Shown here in pieces: positions 14,570 through 23,179 of a stretch of 64,000 bases of DNA. The notes beneath the pieces are model-generated. The model saw only the letters and a list, made by a program, of their open reading frames with translations, was not told the origin of the DNA and did not search any database. The DNA comes from a virus. How positions within the stretch are numbered: the stretch's first letter is position 1; every line of letters begins with the position of its first letter. The stretch is taken from IMG/VR virus record IMGVR_UViG_3300032180_000001, positions 62,001 to 126,000 of that record; one strand, given 5' to 3'. The position numbers and the translations under genes are program-made.

Positions 14570-14730
14570 ACGAGCTAACCCTCAAGCAGGTCAGTGAAGC
14601 AGCCTCTGACGTCCGGCGGAACGTTCGCGGGGCAGTTGACGCGGCCAAATCCGGAAACCGGACGGAAGCATACGCGGCAGCTGAGCGCGCCCAGCACGCA
14701 GCCTTTGAACTGAAGCAGTTGTTTGCATGA
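14557..14730 (+). CDS. Small helical protein, 57 aa
   Basis: ATG 14557 to TGA 14730, overlapping the next ATG (ATGA). A single helix-rich chain (LTLKQVSEAASDVRRNV, EAYAAAERAQHAAFELKQLF). It is flanked by two copies of a 19-bp sequence. No family recognised. Confidence 0.5.
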   Translation: MPKLNELTLKQVSEAASDVRRNVRGAVDAAKSGNRTEAYAAAERAQHAAFELKQLFA

Positions 14731-14936
14731 ACCAGGACGAGCACCCGCCTGGCTCGATGGCTGTCTGCCGGCACTGCGGAAAGCTGATCACCCGGCTGGT
14801 TGCTGGCTGGACCGACCTCGACGGCTTCTTCGCCTGCGTCAAGTCACCGACCTACTCCGTTCGCGACGCGGTGCTGCACGTTCCCATGCCGGACGGGCTC
14901 ATCGGCGCAGCCTTCGCATCGATCGTGCCAGACTGA
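14727..14936 (+). CDS. Zinc-ribbon-like small protein, 69 aa
   Basis: ATG 14727. MAVCRHCGKLI plus a later Cys (GFFACVKS) suggest a partial zinc site. The ending HVPMPDGLIGAAF is neutral. Function unknown. Confidence 0.5.
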   Translation: MNQDEHPPGSMAVCRHCGKLITRLVAGWTDLDGFFACVKSPTYSVRDAVLHVPMPDGLIGAAFASIVPD

Positions 14937-14961
14937 ACGGCATCTAGTATGGTAGGGAATC

Positions 14962-15312
14962 ATGACTAATGACCCTGTGACCCAGATGGCCAGGCGCCCG
15001 GGAGCCGGAGTAGCCATTGACCGGGACAAGCTGCTTCGCATGCGCCAGACCATGCTGCTGTCTCGTTCCCAGCTGGCCGCGAAGATGAGCGATGACGGGG
15101 AAACCCCGGAGTTTACGATCACCGCAGACGCGATCGCCAAGATAGAGAACGGCTGGCGAAAGCCGAAAACCGCTACCTTTGGCCGGCTCTGTGATGCTCT
15201 CGACTGTAAGCCGGAAGATCTCCTGCCCGATATAGGCTCCACCCGGCCGAAACCATGTCCGCATTGCCAGGGGATCTTCGGCCATGAAAGCGGCTGCCCT
15301 GATGCAACCTGA
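14962..15312 (+). CDS. XRE-family transcriptional regulator with zinc-ribbon tail
   Basis: 116 aa from ATG 14962 (TAGGGA upstream). IDRDKLLRMRQTMLLSRSQLA...FTITADAIAKIENGWRKPKTATFGRLCDALDC is a Cro/C1-type helix-turn-helix, followed by CPHCQGIFGHESGC. Probably a phage repressor or early regulator. A TAGTAT -10-like box lies about 10 bases before the start. Confidence 0.75.
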   Translation: MTNDPVTQMARRPGAGVAIDRDKLLRMRQTMLLSRSQLAAKMSDDGETPEFTITADAIAKIENGWRKPKTATFGRLCDALDCKPEDLLPDIGSTRPKPCPHCQGIFGHESGCPDAT

Positions 15313-15589
15313 CGCCACGCTTCTTCCCTATGATGACGAGTACGATAACGAGTACAACGACGAATCTGAGTACATACGCCAGCTTGCCCAGTACTATCCG
15401 CGCCTGGATAAATACCGAACAGAGGTAACCGAGCTTTCCGACGATCGGGGGTTTTACTGGCATCTCTATTCCCGCGATAACGGACGGCGCGTCAACGGAG
15501 GCCTCGCCGGAACCTGGTCGGGTGCCCTGCATGCCGCCCGCCTAGCAGCAGCATACGGACACGGGAGCGGTGCTCATGAACGCTACTAG
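15284..15589 (+). CDS. Hypothetical acidic protein, 101 aa
   Basis: ATG 15284 has AGGGGA upstream; ATG 15302 is an alternative. An Asp/Glu/Tyr-rich start (YDDEYDNEYNDESEY), then FYWHLYSRDNGRRVNGGLAGTWSGALHAARLAAAYGHG. The GGL-GTW-GALHAARLA ending is reminiscent of small phage proteins of unknown function. Confidence 0.55.
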   Translation: MKAAALMQPDATLLPYDDEYDNEYNDESEYIRQLAQYYPRLDKYRTEVTELSDDRGFYWHLYSRDNGRRVNGGLAGTWSGALHAARLAAAYGHGSGAHERY

Positions 15590-16100
15590 ATATCACGTCA
15601 CTATATTTAACACTATGAAACCAGTCAAAGTTCTACGGATGCCAAGTGGTGAGATAGCGCTGATAGATCCGGAAAACTGGGCTAAGGTTCAGGAACGTGG
15701 ATCTTGGCACATTAATAAAACTCCAAGTGGAAAAACATATGTGCGCAGTAGCTCCAATAAAGGACGCCCTAAAGTACTGCTGCATGTATTCCTTACTGGT
15801 TTTCAGGAGACAGATCATATAAATGGTAATGCGCTGGATAACCGAATTGACAATCTAAGATCCGCAACCCGTAAGCAAAACATGGCTAACCAAAGAATGA
15901 AACGTACAAATAGATCAGGCTATAAAGGTGTAAGCTGGAATAGTGATACGGGTAAATGGCGAGCAGATATATCAAGAGGACCCGCTCACTACCTGGGACA
16001 GTTCACTGATCCTGTAGAAGCTGCCAAGGCTTATGACATAGCAGCGCTTAACCTCTACGGAGAGTTTGCTCTAACTAACGAAAGGATGGGCTTGCTATGA
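15576..16100 (+). CDS. HNH-AP2 homing endonuclease with captured N-terminus
   Basis: 174 aa from ATG 15576 (GGGAGCGG upstream); the family's own start is probably MKPVKVL at 15615. HNH core LLHVFLTG...TDHINGNALDNRIDNLRSAT, AP2 domain SGYKGVSWNSDTGKWRADI and YLGQFTDPVEAAKAYD. The extra first residues, NATRYHVT, match the start of the membrane gene immediately downstream (MRYHVT), so the element appears inserted at that gene's 5' end. Strongly AT-rich compared with neighbours. Confidence 0.88.
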   Translation: MNATRYHVTIFNTMKPVKVLRMPSGEIALIDPENWAKVQERGSWHINKTPSGKTYVRSSSNKGRPKVLLHVFLTGFQETDHINGNALDNRIDNLRSATRKQNMANQRMKRTNRSGYKGVSWNSDTGKWRADISRGPAHYLGQFTDPVEAAKAYDIAALNLYGEFALTNERMGLL

Positions 16101-16346
16101 GGTACCACGTTACCCCATGGGGTTTTTTACTGGCTTGTCATCCTGATAGCTATTGTCGGACCGGAGGTTTACTGGGTTTTCGTCAATGGTGCCAACACTA
16201 TTTCAGATAACACCTGGGCGGTCGAGCGCCTGGACTCGCATCCGTTCGACATGTCCGACTGGACCTGGCTGCACTGGACTATCGCGCTCCTGCTCTGGTC
16301 TCTCTTCGGATGGCTCTCGCTGCACCTCCCCTTCCATATCCTTTAG
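16097..16346 (+). pseudogene. Small two-helix membrane protein with a 1-nt frameshift
   Basis: ATG 16097 (ATGA overlap) begins RYHVTPWGF, but the frame that encodes the obvious membrane protein (YWLVILIAIVGPEVYWVF ... WLHWTIALLLWSLFGWLSL) is one base off. A run of six T at 16123-16128 is the likely site; five T would join the two frames into an 82-aa protein with two membrane helices. Polymerase slippage, a real mutation or a sequencing error are all possible. Confidence 0.6.
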
Positions 16347-16416
16347 CACAAAATAATTATCCCGCGGCTGGTTTCTGTCCGGAACTGGAGCCGGGTCTTT
16401 CTTAGAAAGGCACGGC

Positions 16417-17118
16417 ATGCGGAAGATAAAGAAATTCTCACTCACGATCCTCGTCTTTTCTGGTCTGCTCACTCTACTGGCTTTTACAGGTAACCAGGCT
16501 CCTGCTGTATCAGCGCTCCCCGCCCCACCGCACGGCTACCATCTGACCTATAGCCATGACTTTGCAACCCAGGGCTGGGGCGACTGGTCAATTACCTCGC
16601 AGAACGGCGCAACAGAAGCTGTTACCAGTCAGGGACTCGGTTCAACCCTGACAGCCACGATGCAGAATGTTGGCGCAAGTTCAGCCTTTGCGTTCAAGCC
16701 AGGCTCGTTTATCCAGGGATACGTGTATCTGGACCCGATTAACGGGGTAATTGCTAACTGGCCCGCGTTCTGGTCAGTCGGCCCGAACTGGCCGTATGGC
16801 GGGGAGATCGATTTCGTGGAAGGGCTGGGCGGATCCGCCTGCTGGCACACGCATTACCCAAACGACCCTAACCCGGGTGGTTGCGCCCCGGCCGGGCAGT
16901 TCACCGGCTGGCACGTCTTCTCCGCGCTCTGGACGCACGGGAAGGTTACCTTCTGGTACGACAGCCAGCAAGTAGGGACCGAACCGCTGACGACAGATAA
17001 AAATCTTCAGCTTGAGTTCGGTTCCACGTCAAACGATTTCGGCTGCTCGATCTGTCTCGGACCTCCGAAGTACCCGTCAACGGTTTATCTTCAGTGGGTG
17101 AAGGTCTGGCATAAGTAG
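16417..17118 (+). CDS. Secreted GH16-like glycoside hydrolase
   Basis: 233 aa. Signal peptide: [21 protein letters not shown]..., with likely cleavage near [10 protein letters not shown] jelly-roll domain follows, with [28 protein letters not shown] is the GH16 catalytic signature (nucleophile Glu, Asp, acid/base Glu). A later YLQWVKVW closes the fold as in laminarinase-type members. It would cleave beta-glucan-type polymers outside the cell. It is encoded on the opposite strand from, and converges with, the holin gene (stops adjacent at 17118/17119). Confidence 0.8.
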   Translation: MRKIKKFSLTILVFSGLLTLLAFTGNQAPAVSALPAPPHGYHLTYSHDFATQGWGDWSITSQNGATEAVTSQGLGSTLTATMQNVGASSAFAFKPGSFIQGYVYLDPINGVIANWPAFWSVGPNWPYGGEIDFVEGLGGSACWHTHYPNDPNPGGCAPAGQFTGWHVFSALWTHGKVTFWYDSQQVGTEPLTTDKNLQLEFGSTSNDFGCSICLGPPKYPSTVYLQWVKVWHK

Positions 17119-17490
17119 TCAGGGGGCAGGCGTTTTCGCGGGCAGTTTCGCCAGTGGCGTGAGGTTCTGCCGGAGCAGCAAGCCGAGAACGATGCTAACG
17201 GCCGCCGTAGTCGATCCGATCGCTGATGGAGAGAAATGCAAGTGGAAGGCGCCGAGCGCGATCAGCACGGACGTGAGACCGCCCTTGATCACCGGAAGGG
17301 ACACTTCGCGAACGAGCACGGCGGTGAGAATCGAGAGCACAGCAGTAGTAATAACGGTGATCGCTCCGGTCTGGTCGGCGGTGAGATGCCAGCCCCAGGA
17401 CACGGCTAGCGCTACCGCAGTGTTAACGCCGAACAGGATGACGGCCGGCTCCGTCCGGATGAGGTTCAGCAGCTGCTTGAGGTAATTCAC
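17119..17490 (-). CDS. Holin-like membrane protein
   Basis: 123 aa. N-terminal helix PAVILFGVNTAVALAVSWGW, then LTADQTGAITVITTAVLSILTAVLVREVS and a third hydrophobic segment (GSTTAAVSIVLGLLLRQNL). The spacing of a membrane helix, an acidic Asp-Gln turn and a second helix ending in LTAVLVR is typical of actinophage holin-like proteins. It directly follows the peptidase gene, forming a lysis cassette. Confidence 0.7.
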   Translation of the reverse strand: MNYLKQLLNLIRTEPAVILFGVNTAVALAVSWGWHLTADQTGAITVITTAVLSILTAVLVREVSLPVIKGGLTSVLIALGAFHLHFSPSAIGSTTAAVSIVLGLLLRQNLTPLAKLPAKTPAP

Positions 17491-17492
17491 GG

Positions 17493-18386
17493 TCAGGCCT
17501 TTCGGTTACGGGTCAGCAGGGTTACCAGGGCGAGAAGGCACCCGGATGGAGAAGGCGCCGAAGACGGCGGAGTAGAAGACGAACTCGGTGCGAGCGGCGG
17601 TGACGATGCGGGGGCGGGAAAGGGATTCTGCCCGGTAATCGCATTAAATTCGGAGCCGAGCGTCACCAGATCGACACCATCCGGATCCTTCCCGCTCGTT
17701 TTGTTTACCCAGTTAAGGCTGACCGGCGCCCAGGCTTCGCTGCTGAAGGTGGACCAGAAATTCCAGTCCATGTGCCAGAGTTTCCCCCAGGTGAGCAGCA
17801 GGAAACCAGCCGCGTCGTACCCGCAAATCAAAACGCAGTGCCCGCCGGCCAGCGAAGTGTCAGTGGTAACGATCCACGGCTGACCGTTATCGAATTGCGT
17901 GATGGCACTGTTCGGCAGGTTCAGCGCGACGGACAGGCAGCCGAACTCCCAGATCGCGGTCTTCATCTTCTCGATGGCGGTAATGTCCACCTCGCCGTAA
18001 GCCGCGATCATCACGCCCGCCATGCCGGGGTTTTTCAGGTAGCTGAGGCCGTCCGGGATCTGCGCTCCGTTATCGGTCGGGTTGCGGCCTGGCGGCCCTG
18101 CGTTCGGGTCGAAGCCGCCAACCACCTCGTACGCTGTCAGCACCGCATCGTCGGGGACGGTAACCTCGGAGCCCTGACCGAACCAGGTCTGCTGCTGTAT
18201 GATATTCGCATCACTCGCGAGTACACAGCACCCGTACGTATCATTCAGGTGCATTCCTATCACAGGGATACCTGAGCCCCAGTTAACGCTCGGCGGGGCC
18301 ACGTTCTCACGTAGGGAGGCGGTCAGCCGGACTCGGGGGCGTTCCGATGGTGTCGGGACTAGTCCGCCCCGGAATACGGTTGTCAT
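17493..18386 (-). CDS. Papain-like cysteine peptidase, candidate endolysin
   Basis: 297 aa. DTYGCCVLASDANI carries the likely catalytic Cys and GGHCVLICGYDAAGFLLLTWG the catalytic His, in the papain/C1A-like order. The Asn usually found after the His (NSW-type) is replaced by TWG. The C-terminus is a Pro/Ser linker (PAPASSPPLAPSSSSTPPSS) plus a short hydrophobic end. Its place next to a holin suggests a peptidoglycan peptidase endolysin; a tail-linked protease is the alternative. Confidence 0.6.
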   Translation of the reverse strand: MTTVFRGGLVPTPSERPRVRLTASLRENVAPPSVNWGSGIPVIGMHLNDTYGCCVLASDANIIQQQTWFGQGSEVTVPDDAVLTAYEVVGGFDPNAGPPGRNPTDNGAQIPDGLSYLKNPGMAGVMIAAYGEVDITAIEKMKTAIWEFGCLSVALNLPNSAITQFDNGQPWIVTTDTSLAGGHCVLICGYDAAGFLLLTWGKLWHMDWNFWSTFSSEAWAPVSLNWVNKTSGKDPDGVDLVTLGSEFNAITGQNPFPAPASSPPLAPSSSSTPPSSAPSPSGCLLALVTLLTRNRKA

Positions 18387-18395
18387 AGGGCCATC

Positions 18396-18674
18396 CTATC
18401 GTGCTTCCGGTTTCTTCTCTTCCGGCCGGTACTCCCAGGTTCGCCAGCCAGTCCGTCGGAAGCCCTCGCGCTTCAGCCGCCGAACCTGCCACGGCCAGGA
18501 GATCGCAATCCAGATCCGCAGGAAGAAACGGCTGCGCCGGGGAACACCCTCCATGCCTAACGGACCTTTCCGGGTAATCTGGGAGCCACCGCACGATACG
18601 GTCTGGCTGGCCACGCTGCTCCCCCAAGTGCTGGAGATGGCGATAGTCTGCGGACTCGTTGTGTCGAAGTTTAC
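18396..18674 (-). pseudogene. Displaced 3' end of the minor tail gene
   Basis: On the minus strand this continues FDTTSPQTIAISSTWG... SQITRKGP and then LGMEGVPRRSRFFLRIWIA to a stop at 18396. The first part is a diverged copy of the end of the 751-aa tail protein (FDTTSAQTIAISSVWG... SQLTRKGP, stop at 19414). It has no start of its own and is cut off from the parent gene by the HNH gene at 18723. It is probably the original gene end. Confidence 0.65.
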
Positions 18675-18687
18675 CCCGGTAGCTTGG

Positions 18688-18716
18688 TTGTCGAACAAAG
18701 TATTACATGTTATGCT
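18688..18716 (+). promoter_or_regulatory. Promoter of leaderless HNH gene
   Basis: TTGTCG (18688-18693), 17-nt spacer, TATGCT (18711-18716). Only 6 bases separate the -10 box from the ATG at 18723, which implies a leaderless mRNA. Confidence 0.65.
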
Positions 18717-18722
18717 AAAACC

Positions 18723-19433
18723 ATGAGCGGACCAGCAGGCGTTACCTACCCGCCCGGCTATCGTTTCGGCCGGGGCACCGTCATTGAAGAAGTCAGGTTT
18801 CCCACAACAGACCCCCGGTACCGGAGCGGCGTTCGCGGCATAAGACTGAGGTGTGACTGCGGAAACGTTTACGAAGTTCGGCTCGCAGCGCTGACTAAAA
18901 AGTATAAGCCAACCCAATCGTGCGGATGCCTGATGCGGGAAGTAGCACAAACAGCCTCCATAACGCATGGTCTTACTTATCACCCTCTTTACGAAGAATG
19001 GAGTAACATCAAACAGCGATGTTATAACCCGGATAATACCTCGTTCAGGTGGTATGGAGGGAGAATCACCCTGTGCAAGCGCTGGCACGATCCTGAGCTT
19101 TTCATAAAGGATATATTGGCCGAAATCGGTCCGAGACCTAAGGGGCGCACCCTGTCGGGAAAGATGCCAGCTTGGTGGATCGACCGTATCGATAATGATG
19201 GTGACTATAAACAAGGTAACGTCCGCTGGGTCACGCCAACTAAATCGACTCATAATCAACGTAGACACTGGGATACTAAACTTGATCCCGAGAAGATAAT
19301 TGATATTAAGCGACGGCTCATTGCAGGTGAGAGCGGGATTTCGATAGCCAGATCTTACGGTGTATCGAAAGGGCATATTAGCCGAATTAAAACCGGTAAA
19401 GCATGGTCTCATATCAAGGACCTTTCCGGGTGA
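18723..19433 (+). CDS. HNH-type homing endonuclease in a tail gene 3' end
   Basis: 236 aa. A CDCG...SCGCL zinc-like segment (residues ~43-75) precedes THGLTYHPLYEEWSNIKQRCYNP, YGGRITLCKRWHD and WWIDRIDNDGDYKQGNVRWVTP, the usual phage HNH variant (D-RIDN-G-Y--GN-RW). A C-terminal HTH (ISIARSYGVSKGHISRIKTG) probably confers site recognition. It is encoded antisense to the tail module, and its stop codon overlaps the end of the 751-aa tail gene. AT-rich. Confidence 0.88.
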   Translation: MSGPAGVTYPPGYRFGRGTVIEEVRFPTTDPRYRSGVRGIRLRCDCGNVYEVRLAALTKKYKPTQSCGCLMREVAQTASITHGLTYHPLYEEWSNIKQRCYNPDNTSFRWYGGRITLCKRWHDPELFIKDILAEIGPRPKGRTLSGKMPAWWIDRIDNDGDYKQGNVRWVTPTKSTHNQRRHWDTKLDPEKIIDIKRRLIAGESGISIARSYGVSKGHISRIKTGKAWSHIKDLSG

Positions 19434-21669
19434 GCTGACTGCCACCGCACGATACGGTCTGGCTGGCAACGCTGCTCCCCCAGACGCTAGAAATGGCGAT
19501 AGTCTGCGCGCTAGTCGTATCGAATGCTACGGACGTACTTTGTGAGCTTAGGTATGCGTTGTTATTATTTGATCCCGATGAGCGATTGGCGTTGATTCCG
19601 ATCCCGCCATCGATAAAAAGGCTTACCTTACCCGAAGATCCGGCAGTAGTTATCATTGCTTTCAACGTGATATGCCCGGAAAATGCCTGACCAGCACTGA
19701 AGAATCCTCCGCCGATTGTGTCGCCTCCGCTAGTCGTCTCAACGGTGCCCGACAGGTTCGGCTTAAACCCGAGCGTAGCTGTTTCGAAGGTACCATTAAA
19801 CTCCGCTTCCACCTCATAAATGGTACCGACTACCGCGTCATTCGCCGGAATGGCCCAGGCGACTGTCATCAACTGCGTGCCATTATTGGCGTTAGTCTTG
19901 GCAGTCGTGTCCGTCTGCACGATCGGGAAGGTTCCGGAAAATGCAGCGTTAGTCAGTCCAGACGGCCTGCCAGAGAGCGTTACCGTTCCTCCGATAGCCT
20001 GAATCTCAACACCTTCCGTACCTGCCTGGATCAGGAAACCGGTCGTCGGGTTCCACCATTGAAGTGCCCCTATGGCAGACCACGGGCTGACGCTCCCGGT
20101 CATCGCACTGGCCTTGTACCAGTTGATCGCACCGCCTTGCTGGAGCTGCATCGCAATGTAACCAGATCCAGTAATCGTGTCAGGCCCGTAGGTTACCAGC
20201 CCGGGGAGCAGCCAGTTACCGTACTGATCCTGAGCTTCCGACGGCGCGACGTTGCTTGCCAGCAGGGTATTCGCACCTCCGACGGACAAGTACTGGCCGC
20301 TCACGGTACCGTCCGCCCCGTTACCGCCCTTTGGCGGGGCCGCAGCGGTGTGCCCGTACACGGTAAGAACCGGCGCCTGGGTACCGCCGCCGGCTCCGGC
20401 GAAAGAACAGCGATAGCTCGTATCCAGAGCAGGAGCGAGGCCGAAGGTTAGCGCGGTGGCGGTCCCGGCCTTCAAGGCGGTAAGAAAGCCGGTGGCCGCG
20501 GTGAGATCGATCACCGTGGTAACGCCCGCAAAGGCAGTGAAACTCTGGATTTGCGTGATGGCCGGAGACAGGCCGGTCCAGGATGGTCCGATGCCCGGCC
20601 CAAAGGTCGCGTACCCAAGCTTGACGGTCGCCCAGGCGCTGTACGTGGTCAGGCAGGTCAAGGTTAGCGTTACCCGGTCGATGGTCACGGTTGCCAGGTC
20701 GCTGGCTATCGACGACGGCAGGATCATGCCAGATTTCTGGGTGCCGTACAAGTTCCCCGGGCTGCCGGAAACGCCACCCTGATGCAGGGTGCCATCCGAG
20801 GGCGTAGAATTAGCCAGCTGATTGGCGCCACCTCCGATCGCGTCACTGCCATTCCAGGTTCCAGACAACGTTGGGTTGTAGACATGCGTGACCTGACCCG
20901 CTGCCGAGGCCGCCCCCGCACCGCCGCCGCCCGCACCAGGCGACGCACCGTTGCTGCCGCTAACGCCCGCATTACCGCCGGCACCGCCCGCGCCGCCGCC
21001 AATCGAGCCTGCTAGGCCACCCAGGGCTCCACCGCTCCCGCCAGACGTAGCACCATCGCCGCCATCGTCGGCGTTTCCCGCGCTCCCGCCGCCACCGCAG
21101 CCGCCCGTTGACTGAGTGCCGTCACCGCCGCCGATGCCGCCGTCCTGCCCGTTACTGCTGAGACCGGATGGAGCGCTGCCGCCCGTTCCGCCAGATCCCC
21201 CGATGAGGTTACTTCCGGCGTTACCTCCATTAGCTGATATTCCCCCGAGGGCGCTGCCGAGATCAAAGGAGGAAGCCGTGCCAGGCTGACCAGGATTTCC
21301 GGTTGTACCGCCGCTGCCGCCCGCGCCAACGGTATATGAATATATTTGACCTGGGGTTACTGGATAAGCTGGGCAGGAAAAGTACTCGCCTCCGCCGCCG
21401 CCTTCCCCGCCTTTCGCCGATGTTCCGCCGCCACCGCCCGCTCCCGCACCCCAGCACTGCATCAGAAGCGACGTTACACCGGCCGGGCAGGTCCAGGTAT
21501 ACGTTCCCGCAGCGGTGGCTGGCATTCCGGCGGGACTGTTAGCCGTAATTTCCCAGACAATGCTTCCGTTCGGCGGCGGCTGCGCGACAAGCGCGTTGAA
21601 CCGCTGTTCCAGTCCCTGCAGCTTCGCGAGGCCCTTGGGCAGAAGCTGTGCTCTCGAAGGGGTGGGCAT
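19414..21669 (-). CDS. Minor tail protein with glycine-rich and C-terminal beta domains
   Basis: 751 aa from ATG 21669. A short helical start (KGLAKLQGLEQRFNALVAQ, tail-hub docking type) is followed by TYTWTCPAGVTSLLMQCWGAG, the entry to a Gly-rich region (residues ~60-290) typical of receptor-binding tail proteins. Next come a beta-rich domain and a C-terminal jelly-roll-like end, FDTTSAQTIAISSVWG... SQLTRKGP. Its present 3' end is probably a substitute delivered with the HNH element downstream. Likely a host-range determinant at the tail tip. Confidence 0.75.
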   Translation of the reverse strand: MPTPSRAQLLPKGLAKLQGLEQRFNALVAQPPPNGSIVWEITANSPAGMPATAAGTYTWTCPAGVTSLLMQCWGAGAGGGGGTSAKGGEGGGGGEYFSCPAYPVTPGQIYSYTVGAGGSGGTTGNPGQPGTASSFDLGSALGGISANGGNAGSNLIGGSGGTGGSAPSGLSSNGQDGGIGGGDGTQSTGGCGGGGSAGNADDGGDGATSGGSGGALGGLAGSIGGGAGGAGGNAGVSGSNGASPGAGGGGAGAASAAGQVTHVYNPTLSGTWNGSDAIGGGANQLANSTPSDGTLHQGGVSGSPGNLYGTQKSGMILPSSIASDLATVTIDRVTLTLTCLTTYSAWATVKLGYATFGPGIGPSWTGLSPAITQIQSFTAFAGVTTVIDLTAATGFLTALKAGTATALTFGLAPALDTSYRCSFAGAGGGTQAPVLTVYGHTAAAPPKGGNGADGTVSGQYLSVGGANTLLASNVAPSEAQDQYGNWLLPGLVTYGPDTITGSGYIAMQLQQGGAINWYKASAMTGSVSPWSAIGALQWWNPTTGFLIQAGTEGVEIQAIGGTVTLSGRPSGLTNAAFSGTFPIVQTDTTAKTNANNGTQLMTVAWAIPANDAVVGTIYEVEAEFNGTFETATLGFKPNLSGTVETTSGGDTIGGGFFSAGQAFSGHITLKAMITTAGSSGKVSLFIDGGIGINANRSSGSNNNNAYLSSQSTSVAFDTTSAQTIAISSVWGSSVASQTVSCGGSQLTRKGP

Positions 21670-21691
21670 CGTTTGTCGGTCCGTCCTCTGA

Positions 21692-23179
21692 TTAGAATTT
21701 TTCAGGATACATACTGGAAACCAGTGAAGCCATGTCCATCCGAACTCCAGCGAACGGCGTAATTGTTGCCGTATCCGTATCATTATCGAATTCATAAGAG
21801 CCAACGAGGAAAGTGATGGGGCCGGGGGTTACCTCGCCGCCAAGGCTCGCGTCGGTGCAGATCAGCTGGGCTACTTCCCCCGCGTGCTCGCAGCCGAGAT
21901 CAACCGGAACGCCACCCGGATTCAGGTACTGTCCCGGCCCGACGGTGAACGGCCCCGCCCAGTTGGCCCTTATATAACGAGACAGTATATTATTCCCGAT
22001 CGCCTGCGCCTGCGTGGCTGTAAGCGTGCCAGCCGAGGTAATGTCCTGGTAATATTCCAGCACCCCGTGTTTCTGCGCTGATGCTGTATTCTGCACGGTA
22101 GTCGTCGTAAATGTCGCGAGAACTTCTGCTACGAGCACCGCTCCGCTAGGCCCGGTTACTGCGGGGATATCCGGGGTCTCCTGATAACGCAGCACCAGGG
22201 TATTAATGTCCAGCGCGATGGTGCGCGCGACGGGCGTGGTGGCAACCAGCATGCGGGTGGGCTTCCCGTTCGGATTGCCTGCCGCGTCGGTGGGATACGG
22301 GAAGACCCGCAACTGCCACGGACCGCTCGGCAATGTTGACCCCTGGCCTTCTTGCACATCCCAGAGCAAACTACCGCCCGTGCAAATCAAAGTGAGATAA
22401 TCCGTAATGGTCTGGCTACCGGAATCCTGCTCTTGAAGAAGATAAACACCAGCCGGAGTGCCAATGCCGTGATTTACCCAGCGGAGTCCTCGGGTGATCG
22501 CTTCGTTGACATGGTCGTCGGGGTTACCCCACGTGGTGTACATGCTGGCGAAGTTCGTGCCAAGGGTGCCAGCTCCGTGTGCTGTGCAAGTCCAGCCGGC
22601 CGACGTGGGCTGCGGCTCGTCGAGGATGCCCTCCCATACGCATCCGGCACCGCGGAAGATCTGTATCACCCGTCCGGGATCAAGGGCATCGGTACGGGTT
22701 TCCGGTGGGATCTGCAATGTCCAGCTGGCCGCGTCCGGGCCACCAGGGCAGGTGAAAGAGTACTTGAGGCCACCGACGTGACCGATCGCGCCCAGCCAGC
22801 GGGGGTTTTTTGGCCGGGGCAGGATGTTTATCTCATCGGTCGCCACGGGCGTGACCGCAGGCAGCGGCGTGAACGATATTGTGTAGTTCGCTCCCGCACC
22901 TGGTGTTACCGTGCTGACCCGGAACACTGTCGGCTCTTTCAGCGATCCGCCTCCCGTTTGAAGCTGAAAAGCATCACCGGGCTGCGGAACATACCCGAAA
23001 AGCGTTCCCGTTACAAACGGCTGAACAACCACATAGGGAAGATAAAGACCTCCTGACTGTGAAGTCCCGGCCGACGTGATGGCGATAACGGTGCTCAGGC
23101 TCGGGCTTGTCGGCGAATAAGCCGGCCAAGCGGGTGCAAGGGAACATATCTGCGAACGACTTCGTGACTCCAATGGCAT
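21692..23179 (-). CDS. Tail hub / tail-associated protein
   Basis: 495 aa starting at ATG 23179 (TAATG overlap). Beta-rich; the middle (PETRTDALDPGRVIQIFRGAGCVWEGIL, AHGAGTLGTNF, DHVNEAITRGLRWVNHG) resembles Tal/gp27-type baseplate hub proteins of siphoviruses, in which a GRVIQI--G--VWEGIL strand pair is common. Located in the expected place, two genes after the distal tail protein. Confidence 0.65.
   Translation of the reverse strand: MPLESRSRSQICSLAPAWPAYSPTSPSLSTVIAITSAGTSQSGGLYLPYVVVQPFVTGTLFGYVPQPGDAFQLQTGGGSLKEPTVFRVSTVTPGAGANYTISFTPLPAVTPVATDEINILPRPKNPRWLGAIGHVGGLKYSFTCPGGPDAASWTLQIPPETRTDALDPGRVIQIFRGAGCVWEGILDEPQPTSAGWTCTAHGAGTLGTNFASMYTTWGNPDDHVNEAITRGLRWVNHGIGTPAGVYLLQEQDSGSQTITDYLTLICTGGSLLWDVQEGQGSTLPSGPWQLRVFPYPTDAAGNPNGKPTRMLVATTPVARTIALDINTLVLRYQETPDIPAVTGPSGAVLVAEVLATFTTTTVQNTASAQKHGVLEYYQDITSAGTLTATQAQAIGNNILSRYIRANWAGPFTVGPGQYLNPGGVPVDLGCEHAGEVAQLICTDASLGGEVTPGPITFLVGSYEFDNDTDTATITPFAGVRMDMASLVSSMYPEKF

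Larger units (their letters stand above)
18562..19530. repeat. 113-bp imperfect direct repeat flanking an HNH gene
   Basis: 18562-18674 and 19418-19530 align without gaps at roughly four-fifths identity, starting GGACCTTTCCGGGT and sharing an exact GCCACCGCACGATACGGTCT block. The HNH gene lies exactly between them. Confidence 0.9.

Noticed and set aside
18396-19469. A 357-codon minus-strand frame across the HNH gene
   Set aside because: Most of it is the antisense shadow of the HNH gene; only the last part (18396-18674) matches a real tail protein end.
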